From assembly GCA_903898855.1 (NCBI GenBank), contig CAIUHB010000188.1:1-7463 (forward strand): 7,463 nt of DNA. The letters run 5' to 3'. The stretch's first letter is position 1. The number at the start of each line of letters is the position of its first letter. The notes under the pieces were generated by a model, which was given only the letters and a program-made list of their open reading frames with translations, was not told the DNA's origin and searched no databases. Below are positions 1 to 6,280 of the stretch, in pieces. Source of the DNA: an uncultured Actinomycetes bacterium. Lineage in GTDB: Bacteria > Actinomycetota > Actinomycetes > Nanopelagicales > Nanopelagicaceae. The position numbers were made by a program, and so were the translations under genes.

Positions 1-825
1 GAGTTAAAGAAGAAGCAGAAAGTTCTGCCAGATGGCGCGCTGCGCGAAGCTTTCCGTATCTCACACGCTGTTGCGGAAGTAACCAACGTTGCACCAAGCC
101 CGCGCCAACCATATGTTGGAGTTTCAGCCTTTGCTCATAAGGCAGGCCTACATGCCAGTGCAATCAAAGTAGACCCAGCTCTCTATCAACATGAAGATCC
201 AGCTTCGGTCGGAAACGATATGCGAATGTTGGTCTCAGATATGGCCGGTCGCGCCTCTATCGAACTTAAGTCACAAGAACTTGGCGTTGCGCTCGGCGAA
301 GACAAAGAAGTTCTAACCCGCGTCATCAATCGCATTAAAGAGATGGAAGCCCACGGCTTCACCTTTGAAGCCGCCGATGCCTCATTCGAACTCTTGCTCC
401 GGGAAGAGATTGATGGCAAGCGCGCCCACTTCTTCACCATTCAAAATTGGGAGACATCTGTTATCCGAGATGCCCAAGATAAGGTTTCTTCAAAGGCCAC
501 AATCACTATTACTGCGGGCGGCAAAGAGATTGTTGCTACTGGTACCGGTAATGGCCCAGTTAATGCGATCGATACAGCCCTGCGCTCTGGCCTCGAGAAA
601 ATTTATCCAGAGATGGCGAAGTTTGAACTCACCGATTACAAAGTTCGTATTCTTGAAGGTCGCCTCGGTACCGGCGCAATCACCCGAGTTCTGGTTGAAA
701 CCAGCGATGGCGATAAAGAGTGGAGCACCATTGGTGTTCACGAGAACGTAATTGCGGCATCGGCAATGGCTCTGGAAGATGCGGTTACCTATGGACTACT
801 GCGCTTAGGTCGCAAGCCAGAATAA
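1..825 (+). CDS. cimA: Citramalate synthase, C-terminal part (5' end outside window)
   Basis: This is the last 274 residues of a 2-isopropylmalate synthase/homocitrate synthase family enzyme, read in frame from base 1 to the TAA at 823-825. The best match is the CimA-type citramalate synthase, which condenses acetyl-CoA and pyruvate to (R)-citramalate in the threonine-independent isoleucine route in the cytoplasm. Visible residues 38-54 carry the family block YVGVSAFAHKAGLHASA, with the His of the metal/active-site region, followed by a VGN..R.LVSDMAGRASIELK block at about 70-88. This end of the TIM barrel and linker resembles CimA more than classical LeuA. Residues about 143-270 form the LeuA-type allosteric domain, including GNGPVNAIDTAL at about 183-194, where end-product (isoleucine) feedback would be expected. 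Most of the catalytic barrel lies upstream of the window. A homocitrate or isopropylmalate synthase is the alternative, but the SAFAHKAGLH form argues against it. It sits just before xerC, with no leu or ilv gene in view. Confidence 0.88.
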   Translation, partial: ELKKKQKVLPDGALREAFRISHAVAEVTNVAPSPRQPYVGVSAFAHKAGLHASAIKVDPALYQHEDPASVGNDMRMLVSDMAGRASIELKSQELGVALGEDKEVLTRVINRIKEMEAHGFTFEAADASFELLLREEIDGKRAHFFTIQNWETSVIRDAQDKVSSKATITITAGGKEIVATGTGNGPVNAIDTALRSGLEKIYPEMAKFELTDYKVRILEGRLGTGAITRVLVETSDGDKEWSTIGVHENVIAASAMALEDAVTYGLLRLGRKPE

Positions 826-837
826 GTAATTCCGGAC

Positions 838-843
838 TAAACT
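838..843 (+). promoter_or_regulatory. Candidate -10 box for a leaderless xerC transcript
   Basis: TAAACT fits the actinobacterial -10 pattern TANNNT and is followed by exactly 6 nt before the xerC ATG at 850. That would place the transcription start at or next to the A of the start codon. No Shine-Dalgarno is present in the 24-bp cimA-xerC gap, and no convincing -35 is seen. The call rests on spacing alone; read-through from cimA is equally possible. Confidence 0.35.
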
Positions 844-849
844 CGCTTT

Positions 850-1749
850 ATGTCCACGCCAATGATTGCTCAGTACGAAGAGCATTTGGCTTTGGTTCGA
901 AATCTCTCCGATAACTCAATTCGTGGCTATGTTTCTGATCTTCAATCTTTTCTCAACCATATTGAAAAGCTAGGAATCACTGAATTTGATCAACTGGAGC
1001 TCTCGCACATCCGTTCGTGGCTGGCCAACCAACAAACGACCGGCGCATCACGCTCGACTTTAGCTCGCCGAATTGTCTCCATGCGCGCCTTTACCTATTG
1101 GGCGGCTACCAATGGCTGGATCGCCTCTGATTTAGGTTCGCAGTTGGCCATCCCCAAGCGAGTACAACATTTGCCAGAAGTTCTGAATGTGGAGGATGCA
1201 GAAGCAGTAATTCAGTCTTTGGCTACCCGGTTGGCTGAAGAACCCACAGATTTACATCGCAGAGATCTAGCAATGGTGGAAGTTTTGTATGCCACCGGAA
1301 TTCGCGTCTCAGAGTTATGCGGAATGGATTTAGGAAATATCGATAACTCGCGCAACACAATTCGAGTAATCGGTAAAGGAAATAAAGAGCGAGTTGTTCC
1401 TGTGGGAATCCCGGCGATGAAAGCGTTAAACGACTGGATTGCAGTAGGTCGACCCAATTTAGTTAATGAGAGCTCAGGCTCGGCAGTATTCCTTGGTTCT
1501 CGCGGAAAGCGAATTGATCAACGCACTGCCAGAGAAGTTGTGTATGAGGCGATGAAGGCTGTTGGCTCAACTATGGGGCCACACGGACTTCGCCATACTG
1601 CGGCGACACATTTGCTGGAAGGAGGAGCCGACCTACGAAGTGTCCAAGAAATCCTGGGCCACTCATCGCTCCAGACCACCCAGATTTATACCCATGTCTC
1701 ACCAGAGCGACTTCGCACCGCATACAAGCAGGCTCATCCGCGGGCTTGA
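850..1749 (+). CDS. xerC: Tyrosine recombinase XerC
   Basis: This is a site-specific tyrosine recombinase of 299 residues, the usual XerC/XerD length (about 300). With a partner Xer protein it resolves chromosome dimers at dif near the division septum. Residues about 5-90 form the N-terminal core-binding (SAM-like helical) domain; about 108-295 form the catalytic domain. All catalytic residues can be placed: R152 (ATGIRVSEL), K176 (IGKGNKER), H245 and R248 (HGLRH), H271 (LGHSS) and the nucleophile Y280 (QIYTHV). The enzyme therefore looks intact. XerC rather than XerD is inferred from its position upstream of rpsB, as in mycobacteria; XerD normally sits elsewhere. The ATG at 850 gives the expected N-terminus (MSTPMIAQYEEHL); an in-frame ATG at 862 is an alternative. 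There is no Shine-Dalgarno, so translation may be leaderless or dependent on cimA read-through. Its 3' end converges with the glycine-rich gene. Confidence 0.93.
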   Translation: MSTPMIAQYEEHLALVRNLSDNSIRGYVSDLQSFLNHIEKLGITEFDQLELSHIRSWLANQQTTGASRSTLARRIVSMRAFTYWAATNGWIASDLGSQLAIPKRVQHLPEVLNVEDAEAVIQSLATRLAEEPTDLHRRDLAMVEVLYATGIRVSELCGMDLGNIDNSRNTIRVIGKGNKERVVPVGIPAMKALNDWIAVGRPNLVNESSGSAVFLGSRGKRIDQRTAREVVYEAMKAVGSTMGPHGLRHTAATHLLEGGADLRSVQEILGHSSLQTTQIYTHVSPERLRTAYKQAHPRA

Positions 1750-1766
1750 GCTTTAACGTTTTCCAG
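1730..1766 (+). terminator. Weak candidate terminator over the xerC stop codon
   Basis: A 7-bp stem (1730-1736 with 1747-1753, one G-U pair, core GCTCA/TGAGC) encloses a CCGCGGG loop that can pair further. It is followed by the T-rich run TTTAACGTTTT. The xerC TGA lies in the 3' arm. The T run is interrupted, so efficiency is doubtful. No T run flanks it in the opposite direction, so it would serve xerC and not the convergent gene. Confidence 0.27.
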
Positions 1767-3030
1767 TTCTGTTTGCAATAGAAACGGTAGCTACTGAAGT
1801 TTTAATTGGGTACCCAAATAAGCTCGGAGAAATTGTTGCCGTGATATTTACGCTGCCCCGATATTGTGGGCTCCACTTGCAAGTTGCGGTGAGTGAAGTG
1901 CTAATAATTCTTTTACACCCTGGTATTGCAACTTTATTTGCATAGAAAGTTACATACCCATCACTACCGGCGAGCGAGGCCGAAATAGTCGTTGCAGTTC
2001 GGTAAGTAAGATTTGTTGGAATTGAAAGAGTTAGCCCTGTAATAGCTTGGAATTTGATAACAACTATTCCATCTGCTCCGATTCCGCCAGCACCTGCAGA
2101 TCCAGTACTTGCGCCAACTCCGCCAGCACCACCGGAGCCAGGCGTACTACCAGTTGCTCCAGCACCACCATCGCTTCCACCGTTGCCACCAAAGCCGCCT
2201 GCGCCATATGTGATGGAGATTCCGGTGATGCTTGAACTCAAGCCACTTCCAGGAGAAATTGCAGTGTATGTGTCACCAGAAGTTGGGGCGTCGGATGCTG
2301 CGCCTCCGGCGCCACCACCAGATCCTCCGGCGCCACCAGTTGTTTCCGGACTGTTCAACGTTGTTGTACAAAATGGTCGCCCACCAAGATTGGCTGAACC
2401 ATTGTTGGCCTTTCCGCTTGCACCACCAAGTCCGCCAATGCCATCTGCATAATAAACATCGAGAATTCCAATTCTGATCGCTCGCCCAGTATTACAACGA
2501 GTGGATCCAGAGCTTTGCAATTCCCATGAACCGCCACCATGTCCATAATTTCCGCCAGTAGCAGTGTCACTTAAAAATGTGGTTAAACCGCCGGAAGTGC
2601 CAGCTGTTCCGCCCCAAGATCCTCCAGATATTCCACCCACACCACCGCCACCACCGGAACCAACGATTACATTTGTGTTTTGGTTTGGTGTTAAAGAGAG
2701 AGTGTGCGCAATTACCGCGCCACCTCCACCACCTCCACCACCACCTGATTTGCTTTTTTGGTTATCGAAACCACCACCACCGCCTCCACCACCTGCGCCA
2801 ATCACTAATACATCAGCACTGTAGACATTTGCTGGTGTGGTCCATGAGCATCCAGAAGTCGCAGTAAAAGTCTCGATGGTGTAACCACCTGAAAGTGCGA
2901 TTACCGGGTTGCAATTTGCGGCTTGGGCTGAAGCAGGAATTACGGCGAGCATGGAGCCAAAAAGAATCGCGAGAACCGCGAGAACCGCGAGAACAAGGCG
3001 TGAAATGCCCAATCTCCCGCGTGAATTCAT
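1753..3030 (-). CDS. Secreted glycine-rich protein with C-terminal Ig-like region
   Basis: The protein has 425 residues and no recognised gene name. Residues 1 to about 37 are a Sec signal peptide: Arg-rich n-region, long Leu/Val/Ala core with a VLA triplet repeat at 13-21, then PASAQA, a likely signal peptidase I site. The mature protein starts with an aromatic/Thr segment containing SWTTPANVYSADVLVIGAGG (62-81), followed by a glycine-rich domain to about 327 with runs of 8 (80-87) and 9 (96-104) Gly. That domain closes with GADGIVVIKF (318-327). This opening and closing pattern is known from bacterial and phage-tail glycine-rich domains (of the Gly_rich_2 kind). Residues about 330-420 resemble a bacterial Ig-like (Big_3_5-type) domain with DGYVTFYANKVAIPGC. 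Six Cys (40, 61, 179, 221, 372, 384) could form three disulfides. No LPXTG motif, terminal membrane helix or lipobox is present, so release or non-covalent surface attachment is inferred. An adhesin or envelope role is possible but unproven. The gene is antisense to its neighbours and has no Shine-Dalgarno; the start is fixed by the signal peptide. Confidence 0.82.
   Translation of the reverse strand: MNSRGRLGISRLVLAVLAVLAILFGSMLAVIPASAQAANCNPVIALSGGYTIETFTATSGCSWTTPANVYSADVLVIGAGGGGGGGGFDNQKSKSGGGGGGGGGAVIAHTLSLTPNQNTNVIVGSGGGGGVGGISGGSWGGTAGTSGGLTTFLSDTATGGNYGHGGGSWELQSSGSTRCNTGRAIRIGILDVYYADGIGGLGGASGKANNGSANLGGRPFCTTTLNSPETTGGAGGSGGGAGGAASDAPTSGDTYTAISPGSGLSSSITGISITYGAGGFGGNGGSDGGAGATGSTPGSGGAGGVGASTGSAGAGGIGADGIVVIKFQAITGLTLSIPTNLTYRTATTISASLAGSDGYVTFYANKVAIPGCKRIISTSLTATCKWSPQYRGSVNITATISPSLFGYPIKTSVATVSIANRTGKR
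2719..2793 (-). repeat. Poly-glycine GGN codon tracts
   Basis: Two near-pure GGT/GGA/GGC tracts, 2719-2745 (9 codons) and 2770-2793 (8 codons), flank a short FDNQKSKS hydrophilic spacer in the glycine-rich protein. Both are multiples of 3, so copy-number change would lengthen or shorten the Gly run without a frameshift. Confidence 0.8.
2968..2994 (-). repeat. Three perfect tandem 9-bp repeats in the signal peptide
   Basis: The plus-strand unit CGCGAGAAC occurs three times head to tail without mismatch. On the coding strand it reads GTT CTC GCG, encoding VLA three times (residues 13-21), which forms the hydrophobic core of the signal peptide. Confidence 0.9.
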
Positions 3031-3036
3031 TGCCAG

Positions 3037-3064
3037 ATTCTACGCAATGGGTGGATTTTGCCCA
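3037..3064 (-). promoter_or_regulatory. Candidate leaderless promoter of the glycine-rich gene
   Basis: On the minus strand, TAGAAT (plus 3037-3042) is a good -10 box lying 6 nt before the ATG at 3030. With a 16-bp spacer it has TGGGCA (plus 3059-3064; 4 of 6 matches to TTGACA) as a -35 candidate. The start point would fall on or beside the start codon, giving a leaderless mRNA. This agrees with the absence of a Shine-Dalgarno. Same -10-to-ATG spacing as seen before xerC. Confidence 0.45.
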
Positions 3065-3067
3065 CCC
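3049..3067. promoter_or_regulatory. Inverted repeat over the shared -35 zone, possible operator
   Basis: GGGTGG (3049-3054) and CCACCC (3062-3067) form a perfect 6-bp dyad separated by 7 bp. It covers the -35 candidates of both divergent promoters, the place where a dimeric regulator could act on both. It could also be a chance hairpin; no regulator family is recognised. Confidence 0.3.
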
Positions 3068-3085
3068 TTGGCCAGCCCTTAGGAT
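3058..3085 (+). promoter_or_regulatory. Candidate rpsB operon promoter
   Basis: TTGCCC (3058-3063; 4 of 6 to TTGACA), a 16-bp spacer and TAGGAT (3080-3085; fits TANNNT) point toward rpsB. The start would be near 3092, giving a leader of about 180 nt. I saw no other good TANNNT box in a sensible position in 3105-3250, which favours this one. Both hexamers are only moderate matches. Confidence 0.35.
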
Positions 3086-3091
3086 TAAGCC

Positions 3092-3272
3092 AGCAGAGAG
3101 CACCAGTTCTCTGACTTCACGCCCCTGATCTAGAGCAATCTAGATAACCAATTCGGTCCGGATTTATTCGGTCGGTGTTCAGGAGCTAGGGACCTAACAA
3201 ATTGTTTGGTCGTCAACCGAGTGCACAAAGTGCAGTTGAATCTGCCTGAGTGCAATAAAGGAGTATGCCGTC
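3092..3272 (+). promoter_or_regulatory. Probable rpsB 5' leader with hairpins and short repeats
   Basis: This stretch has no gene. It holds: a hairpin CAGAGA/TCTCTG (3094-3099 with 3108-3113); ATCTAGA twice with a 10-bp period (3128-3134, 3138-3144), also an inverted ATCTAG/CTAGAT; ATTCGGTC twice, 15 bp apart (3151-3158, 3166-3173); an imperfect 17-bp palindrome CCTAACAAATTGTTTGG (3193-3209); a TGCAC-AAA-GTGCA hairpin (3222-3234) with a second GTGCA at 3250-3254; and the Shine-Dalgarno AAAGGAG at 3257-3263. S2 represses its own operon through the leader in E. coli; a comparable role here is inference, and I recognise no known leader motif. Confidence 0.35.
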
Positions 3273-4076
3273 ATGGCAGTTGTAACAATGCGAGAACTCC
3301 TCGACAGCGGAGTCCACTTCGGACACCAGACTCGTCGATGGAACCCAAAGATGAAGCGCTACATTTTTGCAGAGCGCAATGGCATCTACATCATCGATAT
3401 CCAACAATCACTCGCGCTTATTGATAGCGCTTACGAGTTTGTAAAGGACACTGTCGCCAAGGGCGGACATATCCTTTTCGTTGGAACCAAGAAGCAAGCA
3501 CATGTTCCAATCATCGAACAATCTGCTCGCGTCGGAATGCCATATGTAACAGAGCGCTGGCTCGGTGGAATGTTGACCAACTTCCCAACCGTGTACAAGC
3601 GAATCCAACGTTTGAAGGAGCTCGAGCAACTCGAGACCACAAATGATCAAGTTTTAACAAAGAAGGAACTCCTTGTTCTCCGTCGTGAGCGCGAGAAGCT
3701 AACCAAGAACCTTCAAGGTATCCGCGACATGACCAAGTTGCCTTCCGCAATCTGGGTAGTCGATACCAAGAAAGAGCACCTCGCAGTTCAAGAGGCGCAC
3801 AAGCTTGGAATTCCAGTCGTTGCAATCTTGGATACAAACTGTGATCCAGATGAAGTTGACTACAAGATTCCTGGTAACGATGATGCAATCCGTTCAATCG
3901 CGCTACTTACTCGCGTAATTGCAGATGCAGCTGTTGCCGGACTTCAAGCACGTTCAGCTACCGCAGCAGCTGCTGCTCAGCAGAGCGATGCTCCTAAGGC
4001 TGCTGCACTTGCAGAAGTCACCGCAGAATTGGCCGCAGCTGCAGAAGCTGCACCAGCTGAAGGGGAGAACAAGTAA
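3273..4076 (+). CDS. rpsB: 30S ribosomal protein S2
   Basis: The 267-residue protein is the S2 component of the small ribosomal subunit; it binds 16S rRNA late in assembly and is needed to load S1 where S1 exists. The N-terminus [20 protein letters not shown] with [12 protein letters not shown] is the standard S2 start, and residues 168-191 carry the second conserved S2 block ([26 protein letters not shown]). Residues 90-140 are the charged coiled-coil protrusion. After about residue 222 there is a tail of roughly 45 residues very rich in Ala, Glu and Gln, typical of actinobacterial S2 extensions and probably disordered. The ATG at 3273 has a strong Shine-Dalgarno (AAAGGAG, 9 nt upstream). 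It heads the downstream run of genes; its TAA directly abuts the tsf start. Confidence 0.98.
   Translation: MAVVTMRELLDSGVHFGHQTRRWNPKMKRYIFAERNGIYIIDIQQSLALIDSAYEFVKDTVAKGGHILFVGTKKQAHVPIIEQSARVGMPYVTERWLGGMLTNFPTVYKRIQRLKELEQLETTNDQVLTKKELLVLRREREKLTKNLQGIRDMTKLPSAIWVVDTKKEHLAVQEAHKLGIPVVAILDTNCDPDEVDYKIPGNDDAIRSIALLTRVIADAAVAGLQARSATAAAAAQQSDAPKAAALAEVTAELAAAAEAAPAEGENK
4061..4067 (+). promoter_or_regulatory. tsf ribosome binding site inside rpsB
   Basis: AGGGGAG lies in the last codons of rpsB, 9 nt before the TTG at 4077. It decides the unusual TTG start of tsf and implies that ribosomes terminating on rpsB re-initiate at once. Confidence 0.7.
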
Positions 4077-4904
4077 TTGGCATATACAGCTGATGATGTA
4101 AAGAGATTGCGTGAAGCAACCGCAGCAGGAATGCTCGATTGCAAGAAGGCGCTTGATGAAGCAGATGGCGATTTCGATAAGGCCGTTGAGATCATTCGCG
4201 TAAAGGGACTCAAGGGAGTAACCAAGCGCGAAGGTCGCACCACCTCTAACGGACTTGTTATCGCACAGACCGAGAACAACCTCGGAGTTATGCTCGAACT
4301 CAACTGCGAGACTGACTTCGTTGCAAAGGGAGATCGCTTTCAAGAGCTAGCGAACGAACTTCTCGCTCAACTCACCAAGACCAAGATCAATGATCTTCCA
4401 GCATTCTTGGAGTCAAAGTTCGATAACGGAAAGAGCGTGCAAGAGATTATCGACGAAGGTAACGCTACCCTCGGCGAGAAGATCGAGCTCCGTCGTATCT
4501 CCGTACTTCAGGGTTCACCTGTTGCTGTCTACCTTCACCGCACCAGCCCAGACCTGCCACCACAACTTGGTGTCTTGGTTCAGTTGGCCTCCGATGCACT
4601 TGATGCCGGCAAGGATGTTGCTCAGCACATCGCTGCCTTCGCACCTCAGTTCATCCGCCGCGAAGATATTCCAGCAGAGACCATCGAGTCCGAGCGTCGT
4701 ATTGCCGAAGAGACTGCCCGCAATGAGGGTAAGCCAGAGGCTTCTATCGCCAAGATTGTTGAAGGTCGCGTGACCGGATTCGTTAAGGAAATCAGCTTGC
4801 TTGAGCAAGCATTTGCAAAGGATGCAAAGAAGACTGTTCAACAGATTCTGGACGAGGCCAAGACCGCCGTGTCGGCCTTCCATCGTTTCAAGGTTGGTCA
4901 GTAG
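4077..4904 (+). CDS. tsf: Elongation factor Ts
   Basis: EF-Ts, 275 residues, is the guanine nucleotide exchange factor that releases GDP from EF-Tu in the cytoplasm. Residues 1 to about 40 form the UBA-like N-terminal domain (YTADDVKRLREATAAGMLDC, then KKALDEADGDFDKA). The exchange motif TDFVAK is at 79-84, with D80 and F81 matching the residues that disrupt the EF-Tu magnesium site. The rest is the dimerisation/core domain, containing RREDIPAE and a C-terminal helical subdomain ending LLEQAFAKDAKKTVQQ...FHRFKVGQ. The start is TTG: only this codon gives the canonical beginning, and the next Met (residue 19) lies past the conserved helix. There is no gap after the rpsB TAA, so translation is probably coupled to S2. 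Length is close to that of mycobacterial EF-Ts. Confidence 0.97.
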   Translation: MAYTADDVKRLREATAAGMLDCKKALDEADGDFDKAVEIIRVKGLKGVTKREGRTTSNGLVIAQTENNLGVMLELNCETDFVAKGDRFQELANELLAQLTKTKINDLPAFLESKFDNGKSVQEIIDEGNATLGEKIELRRISVLQGSPVAVYLHRTSPDLPPQLGVLVQLASDALDAGKDVAQHIAAFAPQFIRREDIPAETIESERRIAEETARNEGKPEASIAKIVEGRVTGFVKEISLLEQAFAKDAKKTVQQILDEAKTAVSAFHRFKVGQ

Positions 4905-4935
4905 TCTTAAGCACCGGTTTAAAGTAGTAATGAGT

Positions 4936-4943
4936 GAGAGGAG
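4936..4943 (+). promoter_or_regulatory. pyrH ribosome binding site
   Basis: GAGAGGAG ends 8 nt before the ATG at 4952 and fixes that codon as the start. An in-frame GTG at 4934 overlaps this site and would add six residues unlike the family. Confidence 0.75.
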
Positions 4944-4951
4944 CACTATCT

Positions 4952-5668
4952 ATGGCCCGCAAAGGTTATAAGAGAGTGCTCCTTAAACTTTCTGGGGAGG
5001 TTTTCGGTGGCGTCAAAGGCATCGGTGTTGATCCTGATGTCGTTCATGATGTTGCCCAACAAATTGCCGATGTAGTTCGTGGCGGAACCCAGATTGCAAT
5101 CGTTGTGGGCGGCGGCAACTACTTCCGCGGCGCAGAACTCCAACAGCGTGGAATGGATCGCGCTCGCGCTGACTATATGGGCATGCTCGGTACAGTGATG
5201 AACTGCCTTGCGCTCCAAGATTTTCTAGAAAAAGAAGGAATCGAAACTCGCGTTCAAACTGCCATCACTATGGGGCAGGTCGCTGAGCCATACATTCCAC
5301 GTCGCGCAATCCGCCACTTAGAAAAAGGTCGCGTTGTAATTTTCGGCGCTGGTGCGGGAATGCCATTCTTTACTACCGACACAGTCGCAGCTCAGCGCGC
5401 GCTAGAAGTTGGTTCTGAAGCTTTGCTCTTGGCCAAGAGTGGTGTCGATGGTGTTTACACCGCCGATCCCAAGAAGGACCCAACCGCCACAAAGTACGAA
5501 ACAGTCTCCTACGACGATGTGCTCTCAAAGTCTTTGGCGGTGGCCGATGCCGCGGCGTTTAGCCTCTGCCGCGAAAATAAACTTCCCATCGTTGTCTTTG
5601 ATTTAAAGAATAAAGGAAATATTGCTCGCGCAGTAAAGGGCGAAGCTGTCGGAACCCTCGTCTCGTAA
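4952..5668 (+). CDS. pyrH: Uridylate kinase (UMP kinase)
   Basis: The 238-residue enzyme belongs to the amino acid kinase fold and phosphorylates UMP to UDP with ATP in pyrimidine nucleotide synthesis; the bacterial form is hexameric and often controlled by GTP and UTP. Visible motifs: KLSGE (12-16) at the phosphate site, GGGNYFRG (53-60), [11 protein letters not shown] (74-84) of the UMP site, [14 protein letters not shown] (131-144) and the ATP-site segment [10 protein letters not shown] (164-173). Length is normal for the family. The ATG at 4952 is chosen because of the Shine-Dalgarno just upstream and the family-like start [16 protein letters not shown]. It lies 47 bp after tsf and 32 bp before frr, a very conserved bacterial order. 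The tsf-pyrH gap shows no terminator and only a poor promoter candidate, so co-transcription is likely. Confidence 0.97.
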   Translation: MARKGYKRVLLKLSGEVFGGVKGIGVDPDVVHDVAQQIADVVRGGTQIAIVVGGGNYFRGAELQQRGMDRARADYMGMLGTVMNCLALQDFLEKEGIETRVQTAITMGQVAEPYIPRRAIRHLEKGRVVIFGAGAGMPFFTTDTVAAQRALEVGSEALLLAKSGVDGVYTADPKKDPTATKYETVSYDDVLSKSLAVADAAAFSLCRENKLPIVVFDLKNKGNIARAVKGEAVGTLVS

Positions 5669-5700
5669 TTTTTAGTAATAGCAACCTCTAAAGGAGCACC

Positions 5701-6264
5701 ATGTCAGACCTAGCAACAACCCTCAGCGAAGCAACAGCAAAGATGGATAAAGCTGTCGAGGTTGCCAAAGAAGACTTTGCGGGTATTCGTACTGGTCGCG
5801 CGCATCCATCCATGTTTAACAAGATCAATGTTGACTACTACGGCACTTATACGCCGCTCTCGCAACTCGCCTCAATTCAAGTACCAGAACCACGCATGGC
5901 ACTTGTTTCACCATTCGACAAAGGTGCAGTCCAAGCCATCGAGAAGGCAATTCGTGAATCAGATCTAGGCGTCAATCCAAATACTGATGGCCCAGTTATT
6001 CGCGTCAATTTCCCAGCACTCACCGAAGAGCGCCGCAAGGATTACATCAAGGTGGCGCGCAACAAGGCTGAGGATTCACGCGTATCGATTCGCAATATTC
6101 GCCGTACTGCAAAAGAGGCGATGGATAAGCTCGAGAAAGATGGCGATGCTGGCAAGGACGATGTGGCACGCACCGAGAAGGAACTTGAGAAAATTACTTC
6201 AGATCACGTTGCAAAAATTGACGAGCTCTTAAAGCATAAGGAAGCCGAGCTGCTCGAAGTCTAA
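5701..6264 (+). CDS. frr: Ribosome recycling factor
   Basis: RRF (187 residues, close to the E. coli 185) splits post-termination ribosomes together with EF-G so that subunits can be reused. Domain I is the three-helix bundle from residues 1 to about 28 and about 106-187; domain II is the small beta domain between. Conserved signatures are GIRTGRAHPSMFN (28-40), YYGTYTPLSQLASI (46-59), the PFDK block (71-74), SDLGVNPNTDGPVIR (87-101), PALTEERRKDY (105-115) and SRVSIRNIRR (126-135), the last being the Arg-rich helix that contacts 23S rRNA. The start ATG follows TAAAGGAG with only 4 nt between, a slightly short but strong site. No missing residues or oddities are seen. Confidence 0.97.
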   Translation: MSDLATTLSEATAKMDKAVEVAKEDFAGIRTGRAHPSMFNKINVDYYGTYTPLSQLASIQVPEPRMALVSPFDKGAVQAIEKAIRESDLGVNPNTDGPVIRVNFPALTEERRKDYIKVARNKAEDSRVSIRNIRRTAKEAMDKLEKDGDAGKDDVARTEKELEKITSDHVAKIDELLKHKEAELLEV

Positions 6265-6280
6265 GACTTGAGCCGATCCA

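Noticed and set aside
826..849. dif or attachment site next to xerC
   Set aside because: The gap is only 24 bp and has no dif-like pair of 11-bp arms around a 6-bp centre; nothing similar was found in the 3031-3272 gap.
2054..2824. Proline-rich plus-strand reading frames opposite the glycine-rich gene
   Set aside because: They are the antisense image of GGN codons (NCC = Pro/Ala/Ser/Thr). No Shine-Dalgarno or family pattern supports them, while the minus frame has a clear signal peptide and domains.
3128..3173. CRISPR-like or mobile-element repeats in the rpsB upstream region
   Set aside because: The repeats are 7-8 bp with only two copies each and short spacing; there are no long direct repeats, transposase or terminal inverted repeats.
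3963..3976. Perfect 14-bp palindrome GCAGCAGCTGCTGC in rpsB
   Set aside because: It results from alternating GCA and GCT alanine codons in the Ala-rich S2 tail; no reason to see an operator.
4934..4951. Upstream GTG start for pyrH
   Set aside because: It lies inside the Shine-Dalgarno of the ATG at 4952 and would add six residues not expected in UMP kinases.
4905..4951. Internal promoter before pyrH (TAAAGT at 4920-4925)
   Set aside because: The -10-like box has no -35 at acceptable spacing (TTGGTC is 20 bp away), and co-transcription from rpsB is the simpler reading.
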